DNA of 64,000 nucleotides from UBA6623 sp965226435 (GTDB lineage Bacteria > Acidobacteriota > Terriglobia > Bryobacterales > UBA6623), in assembly GCA_965226435.1 (NCBI GenBank), contig CBDDCY010000011.1, positions 558,001 to 622,000 of the forward strand. Direction: 5' to 3'. Shown one piece after another: positions 1 to 10,736 of this stretch (position 1 is its first letter; each line of letters begins with the position of its first letter). Made by a program: the position numbers and the translations under genes. The notes under the pieces were generated by a model, which was given only the letters and a program-made list of their open reading frames with translations, did not search any database and was not told the origin of the DNA.

Positions 1-1
1 T

Positions 2-1540
<1,539 letters not shown>

Positions 1541-1554
1541 CAAGCAAGCCGCGC

Positions 1555-3021
1555 CTAACGTCCCTTAATATCCCGGATCATTTTCCGCTTGCGGGCGGCC
1601 AACGTGCTCTCCAGTTGCACTGTGTAGGTTGCGGGGTTTTCGAATCGTTTCACCGGCTCGGGCAGCGCGGCGACCTGATCGAGAGCGCGGCGGCGAGCTT
1701 GCTCGATGACGGGCGGCTCGTACACCCTCTGCCCAGCGCGCAGCACCGGGACCAGGAGGTCTTCGAAACCGTCGGGCGGCGCGTCGGGCGCCCCCTTGCC
1801 CGACGCTTCCGACCCCGGCGATGGGCCCTTCGATGCAAGCCCTTGCGGCTCCGTCTCTTCGTCGTAAATCACATCCCCAACAAACTGCCCCTCTCGACAG
1901 TACCGGCGGACTTGCAAACACCCGGGATTCGAAGTCTTCGCCGGGTCGTTTGAGGTCTTGAGCTTCGGGTGCCGGCGGCCCTGCTCATCGGAAATCGCCG
2001 ATAGCTTGTACACGCCGCCGAGCGCGGGTTCATCGTAGGCGGTGGCGAGTTTCGTCCCCACGCCGAAAATGTCGATCGGCGCGCCGGCTTTGATGAGCTC
2101 GCCCGCGGAATACTCGTCCAAGTCACCCGAGGCGACGATCTTCATTTCCGGGAAACCCGCCTCGTCGAGTCGACGGCGCGCTTCAAGGCTCAGCCGGCCG
2201 AGATCGCCCGAGTCCAGTCGAATGCCGATCGGCTCGCGGCCGCGTGCCCGCATGCCGCGCGCCACTTCGATCGCGCGCTCGATTCCCTCGGCGGTGTCGT
2301 AGGTGTCAACCAAGAAAATCGCGTTATTGGGTAAAGCTTCCGCGTAGGCTTCGAAAGCTTCCTTCTCGCTATCGAACGACATTACCCAACTATGGGCGTG
2401 CGTGCCCGCCACGGGGACACCGTACAATTTCCCCGCCAACACATTCGAGGTGGCGTCGCAACCGCCGACGTAAGCTGCTCGTGACGCGGTCAAACCGCCG
2501 TTGATTCCCTGCGCCCGTCGCAGCCCGAATTCCAACGTCGCGCGCCCCCCGGTCGCCATCGTCACCCGCGCCGCCTTGGTCGCGATCAAGGTTTGAAAGT
2601 TGATGACATTGAGCAGGACGGTCTCAAGAATCTGTGCCTCGATCAGCGGTCCCTTCACCCGTACGAGCGGCTCTTGGGGGAAGACGGCCGTCCCCTCCGG
2701 CACGGCATCGATATCGCAGCGCAATCGCATGCGGCCGAGGTAATCGAGAAACTCCTCGGAGAACAACGGCGCGCCGTCGTTGCCCTTCAGCGTCTCCAGA
2801 TAGGCCCTGTCGTCGGCGCTGAGTCGAAAATCCTTGAGGATCTCCAGAATCTGCGTTAGGCCGCAGGCAATGCTGAAGCCGCCGCCAAAGGGGTTCCGGC
2901 GAAAGACCAAGTGAAATACCGCCTCGCGGTCGGCCCGCCCCGACTTCCAATAGCCGAAGGCCATCGTCAATTGATAGAGGTCGGTGAGTAGGAAGAGGGA
3001 TTGACTGGAGAGAGGACTCAT
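1555..3021 (-). CDS. pncB: Nicotinate phosphoribosyltransferase
   Basis: First enzyme of the Preiss-Handler NAD salvage route: nicotinate + PRPP + ATP gives nicotinate mononucleotide, in the cytosol. The 488-residue length is normal for the longer bacterial form. Family motifs are LLTDLYQLTMA at the N-terminus, the FRRNPFGGGFSIACGL stretch, HAHSWVMSF, IRLDSGDLG and DIFGVGTKLATA, which make up the PRPP/nicotinate site. An ATG start at 3021 has a GAGG 11 bases upstream. It converges on the acyl-CoA mutase gene (15 bases apart) and diverges from the DUF6807 gene, so it appears to be a single-gene unit. Residues about 385-420 form a low-complexity linker rich in Pro, Gly and Ser. Confidence 0.93.
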   Translation of the reverse strand: MSPLSSQSLFLLTDLYQLTMAFGYWKSGRADREAVFHLVFRRNPFGGGFSIACGLTQILEILKDFRLSADDRAYLETLKGNDGAPLFSEEFLDYLGRMRLRCDIDAVPEGTAVFPQEPLVRVKGPLIEAQILETVLLNVINFQTLIATKAARVTMATGGRATLEFGLRRAQGINGGLTASRAAYVGGCDATSNVLAGKLYGVPVAGTHAHSWVMSFDSEKEAFEAYAEALPNNAIFLVDTYDTAEGIERAIEVARGMRARGREPIGIRLDSGDLGRLSLEARRRLDEAGFPEMKIVASGDLDEYSAGELIKAGAPIDIFGVGTKLATAYDEPALGGVYKLSAISDEQGRRHPKLKTSNDPAKTSNPGCLQVRRYCREGQFVGDVIYDEETEPQGLASKGPSPGSEASGKGAPDAPPDGFEDLLVPVLRAGQRVYEPPVIEQARRRALDQVAALPEPVKRFENPATYTVQLESTLAARKRKMIRDIKGR

Positions 3022-3089
3022 ATCACAGCCAACCTCGAACGGTCGCGGCGATCAGGTTCAGTCTACCCGCTGCGTCGGTCTTACGGGAG

Positions 3090-4172
3090 GTGTTGAACGG
3101 CGGATCCCAGTATCCGGCGCGAAAAGCGACAATTTCGAACCTACAATTGCTACGTTGGGGTATCCCAACTCGCCGTACAAAATCGCGGTCGGCGGCGAAG
3201 CGTCGTCTCCCCTCACTTGTCGGCCGGCTGGTGGCGACCCTTCTCGTGCCGTGGGCGGTAGGATTGCCGGCGGCTGACTCGCCTGAACCAGGCCCGCGTC
3301 TTGAACGCCGCGCGGAAGGATTTCTGTTTCTCGACGCCGGCCGGCCGGTTCTGTTCTATCAAGTCGCCCCCAAGTCGCTCGACGGGCGAGCGAAGCGCGC
3401 CAACTACATTCACCCGCTGTACGGTCTCGATGGTGAAATCTTGACCGAAGACTTCCCGGCCGATCATATCCACCACCGGGGCGTTTTCTGGGCTTGGCAT
3501 CAGGTCACGATCGGGGGGCGCAAGATGGGAGACTCCTGGTTGGCGCAAGATTTCCTGGCCCGTGTTGTGGCAGCCGAACCTGTCTTCGCCGGAGGTGACG
3601 CGGCGGCATTACGGCTGCGGGCGGAATGGGTGTCACCAGCCCTGACCGACGCCGCGGGAACGAAGCAGCCCTTTCTCGACGAGGTCACGACAGTTCGGGT
3701 TCACCGAGTCGAGCGAGATTGGCGCAAGATCGATTTCGAAATCCGCCTAACACCCCGCGTCGATGATCTGTCACTGGGCGGCTCGGAGGACGACAAAGGC
3801 TACGGTGGGTTTTCGGTCCGCGCGCGTTTGCCCGAAGACCTGCGTTTTCTGAGCGGGCGGGGTCCGCTGACGCCTCGTCGCATGGCGCTCGACGCGGCGC
3901 GCTGGGTGGATGTCAGCGGGTCGTTCTCGGGTAAGAACGGCCGGGCCGCCGGACTCGCCATTCTCTGCCATCCTTCCTTGCCGGGTTTCCCGCAACCCTG
4001 GATTCTACGTTCGCAAACGAGCATGCAAAACCCCGTCTGGCCCGGGCGCCGCTCCGTTACGCTGACGCGAGGTCAGCCGCTCACCTTCCGCTACCGCCTC
4101 GTCGTTCACCGCGGCGACCTGTCGCGCGACCACCTCGAACGCCTTCAAGCCGAATACGAGCGTGAACCGTAG
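3090..4172 (+). CDS. PmoA-like DUF6807 secreted protein
   Basis: Belongs to the DUF6807 / 'methane oxygenase PmoA' Pfam family. Despite that name it has no known link to methane oxidation; the family is common in Acidobacteria and Planctomycetes and is often found with sugar-degrading genes. Family marks are YIHPLYGLDGEILTEDFP, then the His-rich DHIHHRGVFWAWHQ, and a C-terminal PVWPGRRSVTLTRGQPLTFRYRLVVHRG. A hydrophobic stretch about residues 42-61 (LVGRLVATLLVPWAVGLPAA) preceded by many Arg residues looks like a signal peptide; the written start leaves an unusually long N-region, so a later start is possible. The catalytic role is unknown. Confidence 0.75.
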   Translation: MLNGGSQYPARKATISNLQLLRWGIPTRRTKSRSAAKRRLPSLVGRLVATLLVPWAVGLPAADSPEPGPRLERRAEGFLFLDAGRPVLFYQVAPKSLDGRAKRANYIHPLYGLDGEILTEDFPADHIHHRGVFWAWHQVTIGGRKMGDSWLAQDFLARVVAAEPVFAGGDAAALRLRAEWVSPALTDAAGTKQPFLDEVTTVRVHRVERDWRKIDFEIRLTPRVDDLSLGGSEDDKGYGGFSVRARLPEDLRFLSGRGPLTPRRMALDAARWVDVSGSFSGKNGRAAGLAILCHPSLPGFPQPWILRSQTSMQNPVWPGRRSVTLTRGQPLTFRYRLVVHRGDLSRDHLERLQAEYEREP

Positions 4173-4361
4173 CAACAGCGATTGGGTTCTTCCACCCTTC
4201 CTTTCTCGGCCACCCGGCATAGGGTCGGGCTGAGGGCGCCATTTACGCGGGGCTGCGTTCGAGTTCTGTTTAAATTGGCTCAAGACCCGATAGTTCGGCG
4301 TCGATATGTAGGTTGACGACAACTCCGCCGCGGCGATCACCGCGCCGGGCTTTGGGCGGCG

Positions 4362-6164
4362 ATGGCAATTAACCTAGTTGAAGCTCCACCCGTTTCCTCC
4401 GCGTTCAGCGGCTGCCGCGAGGCGATCGTGGAATTTCTGGAGACCGAATCCGAACAGGCGCGAACACGGATTCGCCAATTGGCCCGTGAAATGACCGCAC
4501 AGCGCGTCTCGATCGGCGAGGCGCTGGAGTGTTATTGGGAATGCGCGCACGCGGTGCTCGACGATGCTCCGCCATCGGCCCGAGAGCGTGTTTTCGGCTC
4601 GATGGCGGTGTTGCATCGCGATCTCGGCCTGGAATTCGATCAATGGCTCAACCAGGAGTTGCGCTCTCATGCGCAGTTGACCTCCGCCTATTGCCAAAAG
4701 GACCGCGAGGTCAAAACGCTGCTCGACAACCTGCCGGCCTTCGCTTTCTTGAAGGACGCCGACTTCCGCTACACCGCCGTCAATCGTGTCTTCGCGGAGG
4801 CCCTGGGACTGCCGGCATCGAGTGTGGTCTCGCGCACTGATCGCGACCTATTCCCCGAGGAAACCGCCTCGCGATTTATCGAACGAGATCGCGAAGTGAT
4901 GACGGCTTGCCGCCCCGTACGCCATGAAGAGGCAATCGCCTTTCAAGGCGAGTTGCGCACGGTACTGGTGATCAAGGCTCCCGTGCTCGACGATGACGGG
5001 CGTGCCACCGGGCTGATCGGCGTCGGGTTCGACATCACCGAGCGCAAGCGGATGGAAGAGGAGCATACTCTGCTTGCCGCCGCGCTCGAGTCCGCGGGCG
5101 AGGCCATCTTCATCACCGACACCCGCGGGCGAATCTATTTCGTTAACCCGGCCTTTGAAAGAGTCACGGGGTATCCGGGCCGCGAAGCGATCGGGCAAAA
5201 CCCGCGCATTCTCAAGAGCGGCGTTCAGCCCCCGGAATTCTACCGCCAAATGTGGAGTGCGTTGAACCGGGGCGAGGTGTGGAGCGGCTCGTTGCGCAAC
5301 AAGAAGAAGGACGGCTCGCTGTTCGACAGCGAGCAGGTCATTGCCCCGATCCGCGACCGCGCCGGGCGCACGACCAACTATGTCGCCGTAATGCGCGACG
5401 TCACCGAGCGCAAACGCATGCTCGAGGCGCTGCAACGGGCCGTGATGGTCAAAAGCGAGTTCACCTCGATGGTCTCCCACGAGTTGAGAACACCGCTGAC
5501 GGCCATCAAGGAAGCCGTCGACGTGGTTTCGGACGGCACGGCCGGCGAAGTCAACAAACACCAGGCCGATTTCCTGGCCCTGGCAAAACGCAACGTCGAT
5601 CGGCTGCATCGCCTGATTAACGACACTCTCGATTTTTCGAAGCTCGAACGCGGTGAATTCCACATCGAGTTCGGCCCCGGCGACTTGAACGCCCTGGTTG
5701 CCGAGACCGTTGCTCAGCAGCGCTTGGCCGCGGAAAAGCAAGGGTTGCGCCTCGAACTAGCGCTGGACGGCCGGCTGCCGCCGGTGCGCATGGACTCCGA
5801 CCGAGTCAGTCAGGTTCTCACTAATCTGATCGGTAACGCCATACGCTACGGCGAAAGCGGCTGGATCGAAGTGGCAACGGCGTTGAGCGGCGATGAAGTC
5901 GTGGTTCGGATTCAGGACACCGGTCCCGGTATCCCTGAAGACAAACTCGACAATATCTTCGACGCTTTCGTGCAACTCAGCACGGGGCCGGGACGCCGCT
6001 CGGGGGGCACCGGCCTCGGGCTCGCCATTTGCAAGAAGATCGTCGACCTGCACGGGGGGCGCATCTGGGTGGAGTCGGAAGTGGGAGCGGGCTCGACTTT
6101 CTCGTTCTCGCTGCGGCCCGCCGCGCCCGCCGTCGAAGAAAGCGAAAGTACTCCAGGGGGATAA
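4362..6164 (+). CDS. PAS-domain sensor histidine kinase
   Basis: Soluble two-component kinase of 600 residues with no membrane segment visible. Order: a helical N-terminal region (about 10-115), PAS1 (about 117-232), PAS2 (about 233-355, with NPAFERVTGYPGREAIG), HisKA with the phospho-acceptor His373 in SHELRTPLTAIKE, and HATPase_c (about 475-590) with the N box NLIGNAIRYG, G1 DTGPGIPE and G2 GTGLGLAICKKIVDLHGG. The two PAS domains suggest sensing of a small ligand or redox state in the cytosol. It heads a three-gene operon: two response-regulator genes follow with a 2-base gap and a 4-base overlap, so they are its probable partners. Confidence 0.93.
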   Translation: MAINLVEAPPVSSAFSGCREAIVEFLETESEQARTRIRQLAREMTAQRVSIGEALECYWECAHAVLDDAPPSARERVFGSMAVLHRDLGLEFDQWLNQELRSHAQLTSAYCQKDREVKTLLDNLPAFAFLKDADFRYTAVNRVFAEALGLPASSVVSRTDRDLFPEETASRFIERDREVMTACRPVRHEEAIAFQGELRTVLVIKAPVLDDDGRATGLIGVGFDITERKRMEEEHTLLAAALESAGEAIFITDTRGRIYFVNPAFERVTGYPGREAIGQNPRILKSGVQPPEFYRQMWSALNRGEVWSGSLRNKKKDGSLFDSEQVIAPIRDRAGRTTNYVAVMRDVTERKRMLEALQRAVMVKSEFTSMVSHELRTPLTAIKEAVDVVSDGTAGEVNKHQADFLALAKRNVDRLHRLINDTLDFSKLERGEFHIEFGPGDLNALVAETVAQQRLAAEKQGLRLELALDGRLPPVRMDSDRVSQVLTNLIGNAIRYGESGWIEVATALSGDEVVVRIQDTGPGIPEDKLDNIFDAFVQLSTGPGRRSGGTGLGLAICKKIVDLHGGRIWVESEVGAGSTFSFSLRPAAPAVEESESTPGG

Positions 6165-6166
6165 GC

Positions 6167-6865
6167 ATGGAAAAGACTACAGTCCTGATCGTGGACGACG
6201 AACCCGATATCATCGCGACGCTGCAGTTTCGACTGGCAAGCGCCGGCTACAAAGTCTTGACGGCGGAGAACGGCGCGAGAGCGCTCGACGTCATGCGTTC
6301 GGACAAAGTCGACCTGGTGCTGGCCGACTTCATGATGCCCGAGGTCAACGGTCTCGAACTAACTCGGCTGGTGAAGGCCGAACCTCAATGGGCGCAGGTC
6401 AAGGTTTTATTGTTTTCCTGCAACGCCGAGCCGGAGTTTCGCCAGCGTGCTCTCGATCTCGGAGCCGTGGATTACCTTTCCAAAATCGACGGCGCGCAGT
6501 CGATCGCCTCGCGGGTTTACGAGGTGCTCGCCCCGGGGAAGAAAACGGCGCACCCCTTGCCGGTCGAGAAACCCGCGGCGGACGAGAGCGCCATGCCGTC
6601 ACAGCTTCTCGCGTTGGCGCGAAACTTAGACGACGTACTCAAGCTCGCTCGGGTGGAACGCTATTTGCCGCAATCGACGCAGGTCGCGCTCGACGCCGCG
6701 GATCGAATCGCGCACGACATCCTGAACCTTGCCGGCGCCTCCGACGAGACGCCGCCGGGCGCGGCGCCCGCACCCGCCGCTGAAACTACGGAACAGCTTG
6801 CGACGAATGAAATCCCGCCCGAAGCAGGGCAAGCCGAACCTGTACCGGCTGAGAGAACGTTATGA
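6167..6865 (+). CDS. Response regulator receiver protein with C-terminal extension
   Basis: Receiver domain at residues 1-120: acidic pair in LIVDDEP, phospho-acceptor Asp54 in LADFMMPEVNG, Ser in LLFSC at the switch Thr/Ser position, and a Lys in YLSKIDG. The remaining 110 residues have no recognised DNA-binding domain and end in an Ala/Pro/Glu-rich tail, so output is probably by protein contact. I chose the ATG at 6167 because AGGGGG lies 7 bases upstream and the receiver begins at once; the frame is open further upstream inside the kinase gene. It overlaps the next regulator by 4 bases (ATGA), suggesting translational coupling. Confidence 0.88.
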   Translation: MEKTTVLIVDDEPDIIATLQFRLASAGYKVLTAENGARALDVMRSDKVDLVLADFMMPEVNGLELTRLVKAEPQWAQVKVLLFSCNAEPEFRQRALDLGAVDYLSKIDGAQSIASRVYEVLAPGKKTAHPLPVEKPAADESAMPSQLLALARNLDDVLKLARVERYLPQSTQVALDAADRIAHDILNLAGASDETPPGAAPAPAAETTEQLATNEIPPEAGQAEPVPAERTL

Positions 6866-7275
6866 GCCAACCCGAAGACAAGATCAAGATTCTCATCGTC
6901 GACGACGAGGAAGACGTCGTTCGCGCGACGGCCTTTCGCCTCGACATGTTGGGTTACGACGTGTTGCTGGAACCCGACGGCGACCTGGGGTTTCAAACCG
7001 CCGTCTCGGAAATTCCCGATCTAATTTTGCTCGACATCATGATGCCGGGCATCGACGGGCTGACGATGTGCCAAATGCTCAAGCAACGGCCCGATACGGC
7101 CCACATCCCGATCATCATGCTCACGGCCAAGACGATGATGGGCGACATCGAGAAGGCATTCGCCGCCAACGCCGACGATTACGTTTGCAAGCCCTTCGAG
7201 TGGGAAGAACTTTTCGGAAAGATTAACCGCTGTCTTGACAGCCGACCGCAACCCGCGGCCGGCGTGGTGGGATAG
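6862..7275 (+). CDS. Single-domain response regulator (CheY/PleD-receiver-like)
   Basis: A 137-residue protein that is almost only a receiver domain: acidic pair in LIVDDEEDVV, phospho-acceptor Asp58 in LLDIMMPGIDGLTMC, switch Thr in IIMLTAKT and Lys in YVCKPFEWEEL. There is no output domain, so it likely acts as a phosphorelay intermediate or by binding a target protein. It is the third gene of the kinase operon and starts inside the stop codon of the previous regulator. A perfect GC-rich hairpin follows the stop codon. Confidence 0.9.
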   Translation: MSQPEDKIKILIVDDEEDVVRATAFRLDMLGYDVLLEPDGDLGFQTAVSEIPDLILLDIMMPGIDGLTMCQMLKQRPDTAHIPIIMLTAKTMMGDIEKAFAANADDYVCKPFEWEELFGKINRCLDSRPQPAAGVVG

Positions 7276-7277
7276 GG

Positions 7278-7314
7278 GCGTGCGCGGCGGCGGCGCGCAC
7301 GCCGCCGCGCACGC
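7278..7314. terminator. Perfect 14-bp stem between convergent genes
   Basis: Bases 7278-7291 (GCGTGCGCGGCGGC) are the exact reverse complement of 7301-7314, with a 9-base loop. It sits 2 bases after the response-regulator stop codon and 15 bases from the stop codon of the convergent OmpA/PKD gene, the expected place for a shared bidirectional terminator. No T-run follows on either side, so intrinsic termination would depend on the stem alone. Confidence 0.6.
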
Positions 7315-7329
7315 CGCCAACGCCGATCA

Positions 7330-10329
7330 TCATCGCAGGTCGGGCAAATCCGCCGCCTCGATCTTCTTGCTGTCGAAATCCCGTAGACCCTTGTCGTCGG
7401 TCACCTCGAGCTCGAAGTTGTAGGTCCCGGTGCCGTCAAGCAACCGCACGGAGGGCGTCGCCGAAGTCGGGTTCATGATCTCCGCGCGACCCGGCCCCAG
7501 ACTGCGCCACTGGAAGGTCAACGGGTCGCCGTCCGGGTCACGCGACTGCGTGCCGTCGAGCACGATCGTCGAATTGCCCGTATCGGGCACATTGACCAAA
7601 CCACGATTGTTGATCTTGGCCGTCGGCGCGCGGTTAGCGTTTTCGACGGTCACCGTAACCTCGGCCGTCACCTCGGAATTAATGCCGTAGGCGACCAAGG
7701 TATAGGTCGTGCGAACGACCGGGTTGACCTGAATCGACCCGCTCTCGGAGACATCGCCGATTCCGACGATGCTGACTTTCGTGGCGTTGGCCGTATTCCA
7801 GCGCAGCACCACCGGATCGCCCGGCTCCTTGGCGATGGCCGGTTCGGCGGTAAATTCGAGAATCTCCGCTGGCGAACGATCGACAACCGTCACAACCGCG
7901 GTCGCAACGATTTCGTTCGAAGCGCTGCGCGCGGTGAGAGTGTAAGTGGTCGTTTCGTCGACCGTCACGGTCGAGCTGCCGGTAGCCCCGACCGAACCGA
8001 TGCCGCTAATCTCGACCTCTTCGGCGCCGACAACCTCCCAGATCAAGGCGCTCTGCCCGCCCCGTGTTGTTTGCGCCGGGTTCGCGAAGAAGCGCAAGAT
8101 CTGAAGCGCCTCGGTCTCCTCACGAACCGTGACGGTCGTCGAAGAGTTGACTTCGCCGTGATCGTTGGCCGCCGTCAGAGTGTAGGTCGTCGTGTCGTCG
8201 ACCGAGACGGTGGCGGTGCCGTTCGGCTCCACGCTGCCGAGACCGTCGATCGTCACGCGGTCGGCTTCGGCGGTCTCCCAAATCAGCGTCACGCTTTCAC
8301 CCGGCTTGGCCGTCATCGGGGAAGCCGAGAAACGCAGAATGCGCGGTTGCGGCGTGAGCACTCTGACCGTAACCGACTGGCTGACCTCACGCTTCGGATT
8401 GCGCGCGGTCAATGTTAGTGTGGTCGTCTCGTCCAGGGTCAGCGACGACGTCCCGTTGTTGGGATCGACCGAACCGATGCCGCTGATTTCGACCTGGTCG
8501 GCGTTCTGTACCTCCCAAACCACGTTGACGGTCTCGCCGGAGCGGATCTCGACCGGTGTGGCGCTGAAGCGCACAATCTTGATCTGACGATCCAGCGTCG
8601 AGACAGTGACGCGGTCGGTATCGGCGGCGCCTCTCGTATCGCGAACCGTCAGGCGGAACTGGTAGTTTTCGCCTTCTTCGGCGGTAAAGGAAGCCTGTTG
8701 GCTTTCCGCGCCGGTGAGTGAAATCGGCGGTCCGCCGATCTGATCCCAAGCGAACGTGATCTCATCCTCGTCGGGATCAAACGATGCCGAAGCATCCAGA
8801 GTGACCGGGCCGGCGTCGATGCCGATAAGGTCCGGACCGGCATCAGCCACCGGCGCGTCGTTGCCCGAGCGGATGCGACGCTTCAAAACTTCATAGCGCA
8901 CTCGCGGGATGTCGACCGGCACGGCCCCGCCGTCTTCGAGTTCATAGCGCTGTGGGCTGAGCCACTTGCCAAACTCGACACCGACGACGACGCGTCCGGT
9001 GTTGTCGCTCGAAACCAGGGTTTGATTCAGGCCGGCTTCAAAAGTGAGCGCGATCCTGTCGTTGACCGGGTGGATGTAGCGGAGCGTCCCTCCCGGGCGA
9101 TTGCCGCCTCCGGAGCGGAACATGGCTCCGAAGTTACCCTCGATCCATGAGTCGCCCCAGACCCCGACCGCCGTACTGACGCCGGCTTGGTCGACCACGC
9201 GCAGGTAGGTCTGCTCGAGGACATGACGGCTGATCAATGCTTCATTGACGACCGCGCCGTCAAGGATTTTCTTTGTGCCGAAGAAGCCCACCCGACCGCG
9301 TTTGAAAACGTAGTCGAGAGTGAAGGCGGCTTGGCCCAGCGAACCGGTGCGTTCAAATTCGTCGAACTTGACGAACTTGAAGCTCGAAAATATTCCGGCC
9401 TGGACGTTCCCAAAACGGTTTACGAGACCGAAGTCGACCTGGCCCTCGTCGCGGCCGAATTGGTGGAAGAATTCACCTTCGGCTTGGAGAGCATGCCGCT
9501 TGGCGAAGGGACGAAAATAGCGTCCCTTGCCGGAGAACGCCACGTTGCCGCCCGGTACGTCGGGACCGACATTGAAATTGATCGACGAGTATTCGTTGCC
9601 CGGCGAGCCGCCGGACTCAGGTCGGTCGGAAGACCGCGCGGTCCGAGCCGGGGGAGCCGGCGGCGCGGGAGGCGGCGGGGGCGCGGCAGCGATCTTATCC
9701 ACGTCGTCGCGCATGCCGCGCTGATTGTTCTTGAGATCGGCGACTTCCTGTTTGAGTTCCTCGTTGTCGTCCCGGAGCGCCTTGAGCATGTCGAGGACGT
9801 CGTCGAGTTTGCGGAGAATCTTGTTGCAGCATTCCTCTTGCTGACGAGCCAACTCGTTGAGCGACTCGATGGCGTCGCCGATGCCGCCGCTGGAAATCAC
9901 GTTCCCCTGGGCATCGGTGACGGTAACCTCAACGCGGCGATTGATCCAACGGCCGGCGTCGGTATCGTTGCTGACTTTCGGCGCGGTCTTGCCGCGTCCG
10001 ACAACGGATATTCGCGAGGCGGGCGCGCCGTATTTCGTCAGAAAGTCGCTCACGGTCCGAGCGCGCTTTTCCGAAAGTCCGACGTTGTATTGCTCCGAAC
10101 CGCGGCTGTCGGCGTGGCCCTCTAGCTTGACACGGTGTTCCGGGTTCTCTTTGAGCAGCTCGGCGAGCTTGAGCAAACTGGGGTAGCCGTCGGTTAAGAC
10201 CGCGCGGTCAAAGAGGAAGTTGATCTCCTCCCAGTCGTCTTTGGTCGCCGTGGTTTCGAGCCCTTGGGGGAACAAAGGCGCGGCGGTCAGGGTCAATAGG
10301 GTTACGAATACAGCGAGTTTCTCGCGCAT
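7330..10329 (-). CDS. Large OmpA-family envelope protein with PKD and Ig-like repeats
   Basis: A 999-residue exported protein. Order: signal peptide (1-22, ending LFPQG); an OmpA peptidoglycan-binding domain near the N-terminus (about 33-140; LEGHADSRGSEQYNVGLSEK and INRRVEVTV); a coiled-coil-like segment (about 155-205, beginning near the pair of Cys in EECCNKIL); a Pro/Ala linker (PPPPPAPPAPP); a roughly 200-residue Gly/aromatic-rich region that may be beta-barrel or beta-sandwich (about 240-450); a PKD-like domain (GPVTLDASASFDPDEDEITF); four consecutive Ig-like repeats of 75-80 residues, each beginning like ILRFSA and containing a TTTYTLTA-type strand; and a final PKD-like domain (TQSRDPDGDPLTFQW). 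The ATG at 10329 has GAGGTG 8 bases upstream. It probably anchors to peptidoglycan and carries a long adhesive or scaffolding array; OmpA domains are more often C-terminal. Confidence 0.85.
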   Translation of the reverse strand: MREKLAVFVTLLTLTAAPLFPQGLETTATKDDWEEINFLFDRAVLTDGYPSLLKLAELLKENPEHRVKLEGHADSRGSEQYNVGLSEKRARTVSDFLTKYGAPASRISVVGRGKTAPKVSNDTDAGRWINRRVEVTVTDAQGNVISSGGIGDAIESLNELARQQEECCNKILRKLDDVLDMLKALRDDNEELKQEVADLKNNQRGMRDDVDKIAAAPPPPPAPPAPPARTARSSDRPESGGSPGNEYSSINFNVGPDVPGGNVAFSGKGRYFRPFAKRHALQAEGEFFHQFGRDEGQVDFGLVNRFGNVQAGIFSSFKFVKFDEFERTGSLGQAAFTLDYVFKRGRVGFFGTKKILDGAVVNEALISRHVLEQTYLRVVDQAGVSTAVGVWGDSWIEGNFGAMFRSGGGNRPGGTLRYIHPVNDRIALTFEAGLNQTLVSSDNTGRVVVGVEFGKWLSPQRYELEDGGAVPVDIPRVRYEVLKRRIRSGNDAPVADAGPDLIGIDAGPVTLDASASFDPDEDEITFAWDQIGGPPISLTGAESQQASFTAEEGENYQFRLTVRDTRGAADTDRVTVSTLDRQIKIVRFSATPVEIRSGETVNVVWEVQNADQVEISGIGSVDPNNGTSSLTLDETTTLTLTARNPKREVSQSVTVRVLTPQPRILRFSASPMTAKPGESVTLIWETAEADRVTIDGLGSVEPNGTATVSVDDTTTYTLTAANDHGEVNSSTTVTVREETEALQILRFFANPAQTTRGGQSALIWEVVGAEEVEISGIGSVGATGSSTVTVDETTTYTLTARSASNEIVATAVVTVVDRSPAEILEFTAEPAIAKEPGDPVVLRWNTANATKVSIVGIGDVSESGSIQVNPVVRTTYTLVAYGINSEVTAEVTVTVENANRAPTAKINNRGLVNVPDTGNSTIVLDGTQSRDPDGDPLTFQWRSLGPGRAEIMNPTSATPSVRLLDGTGTYNFELEVTDDKGLRDFDSKKIEAADLPDLR

Positions 10330-10736
10330 GGTGAATTCACCTCATCGGAGTTTCGAAAAGTTTGAGAAGAGCCGCGAAGAGCAGCCGAATCTTGGCGGAA
10401 ACGTAATTTCAGATTATCACGGCCGGCCGCCGAAAACGGACCGTTGCAAGGTAAAGCTTTACGAGATAAACGACTGATAATAAGGGGGTGGTTTGCCTTA
10501 GTACTTGCGGACAAGTGCCTGCTCAAACAGAGCCGCGACCGTCAAGGAGCGGTATGCGATGCAACTCTGGACCTTCAAGAAGGATGGCGACATTTTGCAC
10601 CGGCAACTTGGCCGGGTGAACGAAGAGGGTTGGCCGTCGATGCCCCTCAGTGGTCGCGTCGGGGTCATCACTTCCGGCGTCTTTGGCGGCGCTTCATCGC
10701 ACACCGCTCCCTGACGGTCGCGGCTCGGTTTGGTTT
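10330..10736. other. Gene-free stretch with an inverted repeat pair (family D)
   Basis: No convincing gene. Bases 10526-10562 carry a repeat with CCGCGACCGTCAAGGAGCGG followed by TATGCGAT; bases 10692-10727 carry the same motif inverted (ATCGCACACCGCTCCCTGAC and GGTCGCGGCT). The two arms flank about 130 bases that include a short open frame with no family resemblance. Short reading frames across this stretch translate the repeat as RDRQGAV and are not genes. Related copies lie at 26185-26235 and 28612-28668. Confidence 0.6.
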
